This document shows positions 10,280 to 19,309 of a stretch of 64,000 nucleotides of DNA, in pieces (position 1 is the stretch's first letter; each line of letters opens with the position of its first letter). Source of the stretch: Azohydromonas australica DSM 1124 (lineage in GTDB: Bacteria > Pseudomonadota > Gammaproteobacteria > Burkholderiales > Burkholderiaceae_C); the NCBI RefSeq assembly GCF_000430725.1, contig NZ_AUMO01000017.1:62001-126000 (forward strand), written 5' to 3'. The notes under the pieces are model-generated. The model ran no database searches. It was not told where the DNA came from and saw only the letters and a program-made list of their open reading frames with translations. A program made the translations under genes and the position numbers.

Positions 10280-10325
10280 CGCGGACATTCGCCCGGCGCC
10301 GCACCGCCGGGTTCAGCATCTGGCC

Positions 10326-10970
10326 ATGGACACCCTGCTTCCTCCCCTTCCCCTCCTCCTCGCCTTCCTCGGCGCCAGCCTGGTGCTGGCCGTCACGCCG
10401 GGGCCGGCCGTGGTCTACATCCTCACGCGCACGCTGGCGCAGGGGCGCGCCAGCGGGGTGGCCTCGGTGGCGGGCGTGGCGCTGGGCAACCTGGGCAACG
10501 CCGCGGGCGCGGCGCTGGGGCTGGCGGCGCTGTTCGCGGTGTCGGCCGCGGCCTTCACCGTCGTGAAGTGGCTGGGGGCGCTGTACCTGATCTGGCTGGG
10601 CGTGCGGATGTGGCGCCAGGGCGATGCGCCGGCCAACGCGCCGCGGGTGCGCGCGCAGAGCCACCGGCGCGTGTTCGCCGACGGCTTCGTGGTCGCGCTG
10701 CTGAACCCGAAGACGGCGCTGTTCTTCGCCGCCTTCCTGCCGCAGTTCATGAACCCGCAGGGCGCGGTGCTGCCGCAGAGCCTGCTGCTGGGCGCGCTGT
10801 TCGTGGCGGTGGCGGCCAGCACGGACCTGCTTTATGTGCTGGGTGCCAGCGTGCTGGCGCCGCGGCTGCAGCGCGGCATCGCCCAGGCGCGCCTGGGACG
10901 CCGCGTGGCCGGCACCTCCTTCATCGCGCTGGGGCTGCTGACGGCGCTGTCGGAGCGGCCGCGGGCCTGA
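10326..10970 (+). CDS. LysE/RhtB family exporter in the urease cluster
   Basis: The 214-residue membrane protein begins with the family motif region LAVTPGPAVVYILTRTL (residues 21-37) and has GASVAGVALGN-like small-residue helices and NPKTALFFAAFLPQF (about 130-144), all typical of LysE/RhtB amino-acid exporters with six helices. It would export an amino acid or a small nitrogenous metabolite across the inner membrane; the substrate is unknown. It is unusual to find it between ureC and ureE; it lies 46 bases after ureC and 67 before ureE on the same strand, so cotranscription is likely. Confidence 0.85.
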   Translation: MDTLLPPLPLLLAFLGASLVLAVTPGPAVVYILTRTLAQGRASGVASVAGVALGNLGNAAGAALGLAALFAVSAAAFTVVKWLGALYLIWLGVRMWRQGDAPANAPRVRAQSHRRVFADGFVVALLNPKTALFFAAFLPQFMNPQGAVLPQSLLLGALFVAVAASTDLLYVLGASVLAPRLQRGIAQARLGRRVAGTSFIALGLLTALSERPRA

Positions 10971-11037
10971 GCCGGTCCATCCCTCGTGAAGCCCCGCCCG
11001 GCCGGCCGGCCGACGGGGCCCCTGCATACTGTTCCGC

Positions 11038-11775
11038 ATGCTGACCATCAACAAACTCCTGCCCCGTGGGCAATCCCTGGCGCCCGCGCTGCGCCGCCGT
11101 GCTGCCACCGTGGAGCTCGACTGGGACACGCGCCAGAAGAGCCGCTTCGAAGCCACCGACAGCCAGGGCCGCCGCCTGGGCGTGTTCTTGCCGCGTGGCA
11201 GCGTGGTGCGCGGCGGCGACGTGCTCGTGGCCGAGGACGGCTCGCTGGTGGTGGCGCAGGCCGCGCCGCAGCCGGTGCTGGAAGTGCGCGCCTCGAATCC
11301 CTTCGACCTGCTGCGCGCCGCCTACCACCTGGGCAACCGCCACGTGCAGCTGGAGCTGCAGCCCGACGTGCTGAAGCTGGAGCCCGACCACGTGCTGGCG
11401 CAGATGCTGCGCCAGATGGGCCTGCAGGTCGCCGAGGCCCAGGCAGCCTTCGAGCCCGAAGCCGGCGCCTACGCAGCGGGCGGACACGCGCATGCCCAGG
11501 GGCACGACCACGACCATGGCCATGTGCATGGCCCGGGCTGCGGACACGACCATTCGCACGACCACGGCCACCAGCACGCGCAGGCGCATGACCACGGCCA
11601 CGTGCACGGCCCGGGCTGCGGCCATGACCACGGGCATGAGCACCCGCACGAGCACGCCCCGGCCGCGCAGCCCGCTGCCGCCGCGGCGCCGTCGCGCGGC
11701 AAGCCGATCGGCATCCCGGTCGCGTCCGCGCCCGTGCCGCACGTGCACGGCCCCGGCTGCGGGCACGACCACTGA
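11038..11775 (+). CDS. ureE: urease nickel metallochaperone with histidine-rich tail
   Basis: The 245-residue protein has the UreE N-terminal domain (residues 1-75, [25 protein letters not shown]) and the C-terminal metal-binding domain (about 76-145, [17 protein letters not shown]). A long tail from about residue 147 has roughly 27 histidines and three copies of [11 protein letters not shown], far longer than the short tail of minimal UreE proteins. UreE delivers nickel to the UreDFG-apourease complex. The stop TGATG overlaps the ureF start by one base. The tail probably stores several nickel ions per monomer. Confidence 0.95.
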   Translation: MLTINKLLPRGQSLAPALRRRAATVELDWDTRQKSRFEATDSQGRRLGVFLPRGSVVRGGDVLVAEDGSLVVAQAAPQPVLEVRASNPFDLLRAAYHLGNRHVQLELQPDVLKLEPDHVLAQMLRQMGLQVAEAQAAFEPEAGAYAAGGHAHAQGHDHDHGHVHGPGCGHDHSHDHGHQHAQAHDHGHVHGPGCGHDHGHEHPHEHAPAAQPAAAAAPSRGKPIGIPVASAPVPHVHGPGCGHDH

Positions 11776-12458
11776 TGGCGCCCGGCGCGCTGCTGGACCT
11801 GCTGTGGCTGGCCTCGCCGGCGCTGCCGGTGGGCGGATTCAGCTACTCCGAGGCGCTGGAGGCCACGGTCGAGGCCGGGCTGGTCACGAACGAGGAACAG
11901 GCCCGCGCCTGGCTGCTGGACCAGCTCAACCTTTCACTGGCGCGCGCGGATCTGGCCGTGGTCGCCGCTGCGCATGCGGCGTGGGGGGCTGGCGACGAGG
12001 GCCGCATCCGCACGCTGAACGACTGGGTGCTGCTCACGCGCGAGAGCAGCGAGCTGCGCCAGCAGGCCGAGCAGATGGGCCGCTCCATGCTGGAGTGGCT
12101 GCGCAACCAGCCCGAGGGCGCCGACGACCCGCGGCTGGCGCAACTGGCCAGCCTGAAGCCGCCCACCTGGCCTGTGGCCTGGGCGCTGGGCGCGGTGCGC
12201 GGCGGCGCGGCGCTGGAGCCCTCGCTGGTGGCGCACGCCTTCGGCTGGGCCGAGAACCTGGTGCAGGCCGCGCTCAAGGCGGTGCCGCTGGGCCAGAGCG
12301 CCGGGCAGCGCATCCTGGCGGCGCTGGCGCGGGACATCCCGGCCGCGGTGGCGCACGCGCTGAGCCTGGACGACCAGCATCGCCAGGCTTTCACGCCCAT
12401 GCTCGCCATCCTTTCCGCCCGGCACGAGACCCAGTACTCCCGCCTTTTCCGTTCCTGA
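11775..12458 (+). CDS. ureF: urease accessory protein UreF
   Basis: A 227-residue all-helical protein with the family segment [20 protein letters not shown] (residues 15-34), then [17 protein letters not shown] and [12 protein letters not shown], all conserved in UreF. UreF bridges UreD on the apoenzyme and the GTPase UreG during nickel insertion. Its start overlaps the ureE stop by one base and ureG follows after 13 bases, so the three accessory genes are translationally linked. Its usual partner ureD is not in the window. Confidence 0.95.
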   Translation: MAPGALLDLLWLASPALPVGGFSYSEALEATVEAGLVTNEEQARAWLLDQLNLSLARADLAVVAAAHAAWGAGDEGRIRTLNDWVLLTRESSELRQQAEQMGRSMLEWLRNQPEGADDPRLAQLASLKPPTWPVAWALGAVRGGAALEPSLVAHAFGWAENLVQAALKAVPLGQSAGQRILAALARDIPAAVAHALSLDDQHRQAFTPMLAILSARHETQYSRLFRS

Positions 12459-12471
12459 AGCCCAAGAACCC

Positions 12472-13119
<648 letters not shown>

Positions 13120-13134
13120 GCGGCCACTCCCGGT

Positions 13135-13170
13135 GTGACGCGCGGTGAAAAGCGCCGCGCCATGCGTCAC
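13135..13170 (+). terminator. weak hairpin after ureG
   Basis: GTGACGC at 13135-13141 is repeated inverted as GCGTCAC at 13164-13170, with an inner GC-rich segment (CGGTGAAAAGCGCCG) that can extend the stem. There is no T tract, so it is a weak or Rho-assisted terminator candidate at the end of the urease operon. Confidence 0.3.
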
Positions 13171-13253
13171 CCGGGTTCCCACCGGCACGCTCCCGGGCTG
13201 AAGGGCACGCGGCCTGCTGACGCAGGCACACCCCAATCAAGCAAGGAGCACCC

Positions 13254-13790
13254 ATGGGTCTGTTCAACTTCGTGAAGGAAGCGGGCGAGAAGCTGTTCCA
13301 CCGTGGCGAGGACAAGCCCGCTGCCGCCCCGGCCGCGGCGCCGACGCAGGCGGACGTGGCGCAGCTGAACCAGCAGGCGGGCGACGCGATCGAGCGCTAC
13401 GTGCAGCAGCTGGGCCTGCAGGTGCAAGGGCTGCAGGTCACGTTCGACGGTGCCAGCTCCACCGCCACCGTCACCGGCCAGGCGCCGGACCAGGCGACCA
13501 AGGAGAAGGTGCTGCTGGCCTGCGGCAACGTGCAGGGCGTGGCGGCGGTGACCGACCAGCTGACGGTGGCCGGCGCGCAGGCGGCTTCCACGGACCAGGC
13601 GCAGAACGCCTCGCAGGCGCCAGCGCAGTTCCACACCGTGGCCTCGGGCGACTCTCTCTCGAAGATCTCGGCCAAGTACTACGGCAGCGCCAACGAGTAC
13701 AACCGCATCTTCGAGGCCAACAAGCCCATGCTGTCGGACCCGAACAAGATCTATCCGGGCCAGGTGCTGCGGATTCCGCCCAAGGCTTGA
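13254..13790 (+). CDS. kbp: BON and LysM domain protein, Kbp/YgaU-like
   Basis: The 178-residue protein starts MGLFNFVKEAGEKLF, very close to E. coli Kbp (YgaU). It has an Ala/Pro-rich linker (21-33), a BON domain (about 36-106) and a C-terminal LysM domain (126-175, FHTVASGDSLSKISAKYYG). E. coli Kbp is a cytoplasmic potassium-binding protein induced by osmotic stress; no signal peptide is seen here either. The ATG is preceded by AAGGAG. It has its own 134-base upstream space after ureG and is closed by a strong hairpin, so it is probably monocistronic. Confidence 0.85.
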   Translation: MGLFNFVKEAGEKLFHRGEDKPAAAPAAAPTQADVAQLNQQAGDAIERYVQQLGLQVQGLQVTFDGASSTATVTGQAPDQATKEKVLLACGNVQGVAAVTDQLTVAGAQAASTDQAQNASQAPAQFHTVASGDSLSKISAKYYGSANEYNRIFEANKPMLSDPNKIYPGQVLRIPPKA

Positions 13791-13825
13791 TGCAGGCGGC
13801 GGGCCGGGAAACCGGCCCCGGAAAC

Positions 13826-13854
13826 GACGATGCCCGCTCGAAGCGGGCATCGTC
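13826..13854. terminator. bidirectional hairpin between kbp and bfd
   Basis: A perfect 13-bp stem, GACGATGCCCGCT (13826-13838) with AGCGGGCATCGTC (13842-13854), loop CGA, lies between the convergent kbp and bfd genes. A second hairpin with a GAAA loop (GGGCCGG/CCGGCCC, 13801-13818) sits just before it. On the minus strand a short T run follows, so it best terminates bfd, and probably both. Confidence 0.7.
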
Positions 13855-13883
13855 ACATCAGGGAGAGAAAAACTGCCGCGGGC

Positions 13884-14144
13884 TCAGGCCACCACCAGGG
13901 AGATCACCCGGCGCGGCGCAGCCGGCACGGGGGCGGCGGGCAGGTTCGTCACCGCGGCGATGCTGGTGGACGCGGCATGCTTGGCCAGCGCTTCCTCGAA
14001 GGTCTCCACCGCGCAGTCCTCGCAGCAGCCGCAGTTGCGGGCGATGCAGGTCTCGTCCTGCAGCGTCTCGAAATCATGGGTGCCGGTGCGCACCGCCTCG
14101 CGGATGTCTCGGTCGCTGATTCGGTGGCAGAGGCAGACGATCAT
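13884..14144 (-). CDS. bfd: bacterioferritin-associated ferredoxin
   Basis: The 86-residue product begins MIVCLCHRISDRDIREAV and contains CGCCEDCAVETF. The four cysteines (Cys4, Cys6 and the C-x2-C pair) are those that bind the [2Fe-2S] cluster of Bfd. Bfd docks on bacterioferritin and passes electrons that release stored iron. The ATG at 14144 matches the family start; a GTG four codons upstream is less likely. The Pro/Ala-rich C-terminal extension (about 25 residues) is longer than in E. coli Bfd. A Fur-like box lies about 40 bases upstream, in line with induction under iron starvation. Confidence 0.88.
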   Translation of the reverse strand: MIVCLCHRISDRDIREAVRTGTHDFETLQDETCIARNCGCCEDCAVETFEEALAKHAASTSIAAVTNLPAAPVPAAPRRVISLVVA

Positions 14145-14182
14145 GGCGGCACTCACTGATGAAGTGCAGCCAGTATCTCAAA

Positions 14183-14197
14183 TGAGAATGCTTCTCA
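14183..14197 (-). promoter_or_regulatory. Fur-like box upstream of bfd
   Basis: TGAGAATGCTTCTCA is a perfect 6-3-6 inverted repeat, embedded in AAATGAGAATGCTTCTCAGC, that resembles the Fur operator core. It lies about 40 bases before the bfd start, where it would cover the promoter. Confidence 0.55.
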
Positions 14198-14320
14198 GCA
14201 AGTATTCCGTGCAGTTTCAGGGGACTTGGTCTGAAGCCTGTCCCGGCGGCACGGGCGCCGGGTGGCGGGGCGCGGCGAGGAATGCGCCGCCGCGCCGTCG
14301 CCACCGCGGCGGCGGTCCGG

Positions 14321-14800
14321 TCAGGAGCCGCTGTGGTCCATCTGCGACTGCAGGTAGTTCTGCTCGCCGACCTGGCCCACGAGGTCGATCTGGGTTTCGA
14401 GGTACTCGATGTGCTCCTCGGTGTCGTCGAGGATGTCGGTGAGCAGGTCGCGCGTGACGTAGTCGCGCACCGTCTCGCAGTGGGCGATGGCGTCGCGCAG
14501 CACCACGGCGGAGCCCACTTCCAGCTTGAGGTCGCAGCTCAGCACCTCGATGGCGTTCTCGCCGATGAGCAGCTTGCCCAGGTCCTGCAGGTTGGGCAGG
14601 CCTTCGAGCATGAGGATGCGGTCAATGAGCTTGTCCGCATGCTTCATTTCCTCGATCGACTCCTCGTACTCGTGCTTGGCCATGCGGCCGAAGCCCCAGT
14701 GCTTGAGCATCCGGTAGTGCAGGAAGTACTGGTTGATCGCCGTGAGCTCGTTCTTGAGCTGGGCGTTGAGGAAGTCGATGACTTGCGGATCACCCTTCAT
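14321..14800 (-). CDS. bfr: bacterioferritin
   Basis: The 159-residue protein starts [20 protein letters not shown] and has the ferroxidase ligands in [11 protein letters not shown] (Glu18) and [20 protein letters not shown] (Glu51 and His54), plus the haem-ligating methionine in [12 protein letters not shown]. It stores iron as a 24-mer with haem at subunit interfaces. The ATG at 14800 has AAGGAG seven bases upstream; a longer in-frame extension to 14857 has no family similarity. Its partner bfd is encoded just downstream on the same strand, but with its own Fur-like box. Confidence 0.95.
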   Translation of the reverse strand: MKGDPQVIDFLNAQLKNELTAINQYFLHYRMLKHWGFGRMAKHEYEESIEEMKHADKLIDRILMLEGLPNLQDLGKLLIGENAIEVLSCDLKLEVGSAVVLRDAIAHCETVRDYVTRDLLTDILDDTEEHIEYLETQIDLVGQVGEQNYLQSQMDHSGS

Positions 14801-14940
14801 GAAGCACTCCTTGTTCACTTGTTGTTGAGCGGGAAGATCGGGATTGTGGTCCGGCACCCCGGTGCCGCCGCGCTTGTCCCTTGCAACCCGCTCTGGACAC
14901 GACGCATTCGCAAGACCTGGGCCCGGGGGTGGTCCCGCGT

Positions 14941-15570
14941 TCAGGCCTGGATCAATCCCCAGCGCAGCGCCACCAGCGTGAGCTCGGACTGGTTGCTGGC
15001 GTTGAGCTTCTGCTTCACGTGGTACAGGTGCGTGCCCACGGTGCTGGGCGAAAGCTTCAGGTCGCTGGCGATCTGCGCCACGCTGCGCCCGCGCGCGAGC
15101 TGGATGAAGACGGCGAACTCGCGCTCGCTCAGCAGCTCCACCGGGCTGGCGTCGCCTTCGAGCTGCGCCAGCGCCAGCGCCTGCGCGGTGCGCGCGTCCA
15201 CGTGGCGCCGCCCCTGCGCCACCGCCCGCACCGCGGCCACGAGCTCGTCGGGCGCCACGCGCTTGGCCAGGTAGCCCAGCGCGCCGGCGCGCAGCACGCG
15301 CTGCGGATGCGCCGTGTCCTCGTGCGCCGACAGCACCAGGATGCGCGCGCGCGCATCCTGCGCCAGCAGCCGCCGCACCGCTTCCATGCCGCCCATGCCC
15401 GGCATGGAGAGGTCCATCAGCACCACGTCGGGGCGCACCGAGGCGTAGAGCTGGCAGGCCTGCTCGCCGTCGCCGGCCTCGCCCACCACGTCCATGCCGG
15501 CATCGGCCAGCAGCATGCGAAAACCCATGCGCACCAGCGCGTGGTCGTCCACCAGCAGCACCCGCGTCAC
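14941..15570 (-). CDS. NarL-type response regulator, MoxX-like
   Basis: A 209-residue regulator with a receiver domain (phosphoacceptor Asp53 in [12 protein letters not shown], Asp8/Asp9 and Lys in LAKR) and a C-terminal LuxR-type helix-turn-helix ([20 protein letters not shown], about 146-205). The start is GTG at 15570 with GGGAGG upstream. It follows the sensor kinase gene after 34 bases and forms a pair with it. Because that kinase has a MoxY-type sensor region and pqq genes are next door, it may control PQQ-dependent alcohol oxidation; that role is inference. Confidence 0.85.
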   Translation of the reverse strand: MTRVLLVDDHALVRMGFRMLLADAGMDVVGEAGDGEQACQLYASVRPDVVLMDLSMPGMGGMEAVRRLLAQDARARILVLSAHEDTAHPQRVLRAGALGYLAKRVAPDELVAAVRAVAQGRRHVDARTAQALALAQLEGDASPVELLSEREFAVFIQLARGRSVAQIASDLKLSPSTVGTHLYHVKQKLNASNQSELTLVALRWGLIQA

Positions 15571-15604
15571 GGCGCGCGCCTCCCGGCCCGGGATGGCCTT
15601 GTCC

Positions 15605-17107
15605 TCACGGTGTCTCCTCGTCGTCCTGGTTTGGCCGCGCCGCCGAGGGCGCAGCCTGTGAATCGTCCGGCGGCTGCAGCGGCAGCCACACCTGCAGCTC
15701 CACGCCCTGCGGCGCGGCGGGCTGCACGCTCAGCCGCCCGCCCTGGGCGCTGACGCGCTCGTCCAGCCAGCGCAGGCCGTGGTGGCCCGGGCGCTGCTGC
15801 CACTGCGCGGGCAGGCCGCGGCCGTCGTCGCGCAGCCGCAGCTGCAGCGCGCCGGCCTCGACCCAGAGCCTGATCTCGATGCGCTGCGCCGCGCCGTGGC
15901 GCAGCGCGTTGGTCAGCCCTTCCTGCGCGGCGCGGTACAGCGCCAGCGCCGCCTCGGTGGCCAGCGCCGGCATCTCGGCCGGCAGCACCAGCGACAGCTG
16001 CAGCCCGGGATGCGCCCGGCGCGTGCGCTCGACCAGGTCCTGCAGCGCGGCGCTCAGGCCCATGCTGTCCAGCACCAGCGGCGCCAGGCGCGGGATCAGC
16101 CCGTGCATGGCGTCGTACAGCCGCAGCGACTCGTCGGCGATGAGCTGCGCCGCCTGGCGCGATTCCTCGTCCGGCACGCGCCGCGCCACCGCCAGCGCCA
16201 GGCTGCGGATCGCGGTGACGGACTGCCCGAACTCGTCGTGCAGCTCGCGCGCGATGGTGCGGCGCTCCTGCTCGATGTGGTCGTCCAGCCAGCGCGCGAG
16301 CTCGCGGCTGTCGCCCAGCCGGCGCTCGGCCAGCACGGCGCGCTTCTCGGTGTCGATGTGGGTGCGCAGCTGCGCCACCATGCGGTTGAAGGCGCTGCCG
16401 ATGGCCGCCGCCTCGGTGCCGCGCAGCGGCGGCAGCCGCGCGTCGAAGCGGCCCGATTCCAGCTGCTCCAGCGCCCGCACGATGCGCCCGAAGGGCCGCA
16501 CCGCGCGCCCCACCAGCCAGAACACCAGCGCGTTGAGCGCCACCAGCAGCGCCAGCGCCACGCCCGTGAAGCGCAGCAGCTCGTCCCAGGCGTCCAGCGC
16601 GGCGCGCGAGGCGTTGGCCGTGACCTCCAGCCGCCCGTCGGGGAATTCGTAGGCCTGCATCAGCGGCTCGGGCGCGATGTAGCGTTCGAACCAATCCGGC
16701 GCGTCGCGCCCGGGCTTGTAGGGCGAAGGCGGCGAGGTGTAGAGCACGTGCCCCTGCGCGTCGCTGAGCGTGACGTCGTTGGAGCGGATGCGCCCCACGC
16801 CGTTGAGGAAGGCCAGCATCCCCGGCGTGCCCTGCGCGGCGTAGAGCCAGGCGGTGCGGTTGAGCAGCTGCGTCGCGACGCGGTTGGCGGCGACCACCTC
16901 CTCCTTCACCGAGTCGCGCAGGTTGTTGAGTTTCAACACCAGCAGCCAGGCGACGAACAGCAGCGTCAGCAGGCCCACCAGCCCGTTGACCTGCGCGCGC
17001 AGCCCCCAGGAGCGGCGGCGCGGCGCGGCCGCGGCGGGCTGCGGTGGTGCGGCGGCGGGGGTGTCGGACGGCGAACCCACCGAGTCGGGACGCTCCAGCA
17101 CGCTCAC
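15605..17107 (-). CDS. sensor histidine kinase, MoxY-like
   Basis: A 500-residue kinase. Transmembrane helices lie at about 37-60 and 181-200; between them the periplasmic part (NNLRDSVKEEVVAANRVATQ onward) resembles the LapD/MoxY N-terminal domain. A HAMP segment follows (about 201-255), then a HisKA_3 dimerisation domain with His290 in ARELHDEFGQS and an ATPase with RDDGRG and HHGLRWLDERV. Such kinases phosphorylate NarL-type regulators, and one is encoded directly downstream. The start is GTG at 17107, overlapping the stop of pip (GTGA). Longer open frame upstream is read through pip and is not coding in this frame. Confidence 0.82.
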   Translation of the reverse strand: MSVLERPDSVGSPSDTPAAAPPQPAAAAPRRRSWGLRAQVNGLVGLLTLLFVAWLLVLKLNNLRDSVKEEVVAANRVATQLLNRTAWLYAAQGTPGMLAFLNGVGRIRSNDVTLSDAQGHVLYTSPPSPYKPGRDAPDWFERYIAPEPLMQAYEFPDGRLEVTANASRAALDAWDELLRFTGVALALLVALNALVFWLVGRAVRPFGRIVRALEQLESGRFDARLPPLRGTEAAAIGSAFNRMVAQLRTHIDTEKRAVLAERRLGDSRELARWLDDHIEQERRTIARELHDEFGQSVTAIRSLALAVARRVPDEESRQAAQLIADESLRLYDAMHGLIPRLAPLVLDSMGLSAALQDLVERTRRAHPGLQLSLVLPAEMPALATEAALALYRAAQEGLTNALRHGAAQRIEIRLWVEAGALQLRLRDDGRGLPAQWQQRPGHHGLRWLDERVSAQGGRLSVQPAAPQGVELQVWLPLQPPDDSQAAPSAARPNQDDEETP

Positions 17108-18000
17108 GTCGAAGCCCCGAAATCGCCCCGCGCCGCGAAGGCGTCCAGCGCGCGCCGCAGCGCCGCCTGCAGCAGCGGGTGCGCCGGATCGTGGCCCACG
17201 CCGGGCAGCATCTCCAGCGTCGCCCAGGGCACGGCGGCCTGCAGCGAGCGCGCGCCCTCGGGCGGGCACACGGCGTCCTGCTCGCCGTGCAGCAGGTGCA
17301 CCGGCACGCGCGGCAGCGCCACGCAGCGCTCCAGCAGCGGCGGCGACTGCAGCCAGCAGCCCTGGCGCAGGTAGTGCGCCTGCACGCGGTAGCGGTCCGC
17401 CAGCGCGGCCAGCGCCTCGCCCTCGGGCGCCGCGGTGCCCTCGTCGTGCCCGCAGCGCTGCCGCTCCCACCACCACCAGCGCAGCGACAGCGCCCGCGCC
17501 GCCTCGGCTTCCATCTCGGGCAGCGTCTGCCACCCCTGGACCAGCTCCTGCGGCGCGCCGTCGAAGAAGGCGGCAATGTCCTCCTCGCGCGCCAGGAAGG
17601 TGTTGCGCAGCAGCAGCCCGCTGACCGCCTCGGGCTGGTCCAGCGCGTGCGCCAGCGCCAGCGTCGCGCCCCAGGAGCCGCCCACCACCAGCCAGCGCTC
17701 GATGCCCAGACGCCGGCGCAGCAGCCACAGGTCGTCCAGCAGCTTCTCGGTGGTGTTCTTCAGCACGCTGCCGCGCGGCGTGCTGCGCCCGGCGCCGCGC
17801 TGGTCCGGGCAGATCAGGCGGTAGCGCTCCAGGTCGAAACCCTGGCGCAGCAGCGGGCTGCAGCCGGAGCCCGGGCCGCCGTGCAGCAGCAGCGCAGGCA
17901 GGCCGTCGTCACGGCCCCATTCCTCCACGTGCAGCACGTGGTCGTGGCCCACGGGCCAGGCGTGGGTGCGCAAGGGAGAGGCGTACAGCTCGGAAGACAC
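17104..18000 (-). CDS. pip: proline iminopeptidase
   Basis: The 298-residue alpha/beta hydrolase has the oxyanion segment LLLHGGPGSGC (38-48), the DQRGAGRS motif of proline iminopeptidases, the nucleophile Ser in VVGGSWGATLALA, an acid in HGEQDAVCPP and His in GVGHDPAHP. It removes N-terminal proline from peptides in the cytoplasm. The start is a GTG at 18000, since no better codon with a ribosome site is visible. It is translationally coupled to the kinase gene that follows and divergent from pqqA, with 200 bases between. Confidence 0.9.
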   Translation of the reverse strand: MSSELYASPLRTHAWPVGHDHVLHVEEWGRDDGLPALLLHGGPGSGCSPLLRQGFDLERYRLICPDQRGAGRSTPRGSVLKNTTEKLLDDLWLLRRRLGIERWLVVGGSWGATLALAHALDQPEAVSGLLLRNTFLAREEDIAAFFDGAPQELVQGWQTLPEMEAEAARALSLRWWWWERQRCGHDEGTAAPEGEALAALADRYRVQAHYLRQGCWLQSPPLLERCVALPRVPVHLLHGEQDAVCPPEGARSLQAAVPWATLEMLPGVGHDPAHPLLQAALRRALDAFAARGDFGAST

Positions 18001-18200
18001 GCGGCGATGGTATCGGCCGCGGCAAGCCCCCCGGCCTGGCCTGGGGTGTGCGGCACAGATTCATGATTTTCATGAGGCGCGATTCCAGACCCCCGGCCTG
18101 TGGCGCGCCGGCCTTCGGCGAGACCATGGCGCCTGGAACGACGTTCCCGCGGAAGCTTCAAAACTCACACGGCGCCGCGCCACCACAAGGAGACCTGAGC

Positions 18201-18275
18201 ATGCAATGGACGACCCCCACCGCCACCGATCTGCGTTTCGGCTTCGAAATCACGATGTACGTGGCCGCTCGCTGA
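18201..18275 (+). CDS. pqqA: PQQ precursor peptide
   Basis: A 24-residue peptide, MQWTTPTATDLRFGFEITMY followed by VAAR. The Glu and Tyr of FEITMY are the two residues that PqqE and later enzymes fuse into the cofactor pyrroloquinoline quinone. AAGGAG lies eight bases before the ATG. The peptide is the typical size. It opens the pqqABCDE operon. A strong hairpin after the gene should reduce transcription into pqqB, keeping the peptide in excess over the enzymes. Confidence 0.96.
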   Translation: MQWTTPTATDLRFGFEITMYVAAR

Positions 18276-18296
18276 TCCACTGACAGCGACCAAGCC

Positions 18297-18326
18297 GGGG
18301 CGGCACGGTGCAAGCCGTGCCGCCCC
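18297..18326 (+). terminator. pqqA-pqqB hairpin, likely attenuator
   Basis: GGGGCGGCACGG (18297-18308) pairs perfectly with CCGTGCCGCCCC (18315-18326) around a six-base loop. It lies 21 bases after the pqqA stop and has no T tract. It is likely to stabilise the pqqA message or to terminate only part of transcription. A tandem ATCACGGG repeat follows at about 18340-18355. Confidence 0.65.
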
Positions 18327-18359
18327 GCGCACATCCAGATCACGGGATCACGGGACGCC

Positions 18360-19280
18360 ATGCGCATCACCATCCTGGGCTCCGCCGCCGGCGGGGGCTT
18401 TCCGCAGTGGAACTGCAACTGCCGCAACTGCGCCGGACAGCGCGCCGGCACCGTGCGCGCCAAGGCCCGCACGCAGTCTTCCATCTTCATCCAGCCCGAC
18501 GCGGGCGCCGACGGGCTGCTGCTCAACGCCTCGCCGGACCTCCTCCAGCAGATCAAGGCCACGCCGGCGCTGCAGCCCGGGCGCGCGCTGCGCGACACGG
18601 CCATCGCCGCCGTGCTGCTGATCGACGGCCAGATCGACCATTCCACGGGCCTGTTCATGCTGCGCGAGCGCAACGGGAAGCTGCCGCTGTGGTGCACCGA
18701 TGCCGTGGCGCAGGACCTCTCCACCGGCAACCCCATCCTGCGCGTGCTGGAGCATTACTGCGGCGTGGACCGCCGCCGCATCCAGCCTGACGGCACGCCG
18801 TTCGAGATCCCGGGCCTGGCGCCGCTGGTGTTCCGCGCCATCGCCCTGTCCAGCAAGGCCGCGCCCTACTCGCCGCACCGTGACGCGCCGGAGCCGGGCG
18901 ACAACATCGGCCTGCTGGTCACGGACCCGCGCAGCGGCAAGACCCTGTTCTACGCGCCGGGCCTGGGCGAGATCGACGCGCAGGTGTTCGACGCCATGCA
19001 CCAGGCCGACGCCGTGATGGTGGACGGCACCTTCTGGACCGACGACGAGATGCAGCGCCTGGGCCTGAGCCGCAAGACCGCGCACGACATCGGCCACCTG
19101 GCGCAAAGCGGCCCGGGCGGCATGGTCGAGTGGCTGGACAAGCTGCCCGCCTCCACGCGCCGGCTGCTCATCCACATCAACAACACCAATCCCATCCTCG
19201 ACGAGGACTCGGCCGAGCGCGCCGAGGTCGAACGCGCGGGCATCACCGTGTGCGAGGACGGCATGACCCTCGACTTCTGA
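18360..19280 (+). CDS. pqqB: PQQ biosynthesis protein PqqB
   Basis: The 306-residue protein starts [20 protein letters not shown] and carries the cysteine motif CNCRNC (residues 19-24), both diagnostic of PqqB. It has a metallo-beta-lactamase fold and is proposed to hydroxylate the tyrosine ring of the PQQ precursor. The C terminus [13 protein letters not shown] is also conserved. It begins 84 bases after pqqA and is followed by pqqC after 29 bases. Confidence 0.96.
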   Translation: MRITILGSAAGGGFPQWNCNCRNCAGQRAGTVRAKARTQSSIFIQPDAGADGLLLNASPDLLQQIKATPALQPGRALRDTAIAAVLLIDGQIDHSTGLFMLRERNGKLPLWCTDAVAQDLSTGNPILRVLEHYCGVDRRRIQPDGTPFEIPGLAPLVFRAIALSSKAAPYSPHRDAPEPGDNIGLLVTDPRSGKTLFYAPGLGEIDAQVFDAMHQADAVMVDGTFWTDDEMQRLGLSRKTAHDIGHLAQSGPGGMVEWLDKLPASTRRLLIHINNTNPILDEDSAERAEVERAGITVCEDGMTLDF

Positions 19281-19309
19281 ACACAACACAACGACAGCGG
19301 AGACCCACC

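Noticed and set aside
13801-13860. Riboswitch-like structure between kbp and bfd
   Set aside because: Two simple hairpins between convergent genes are explained by transcription termination.
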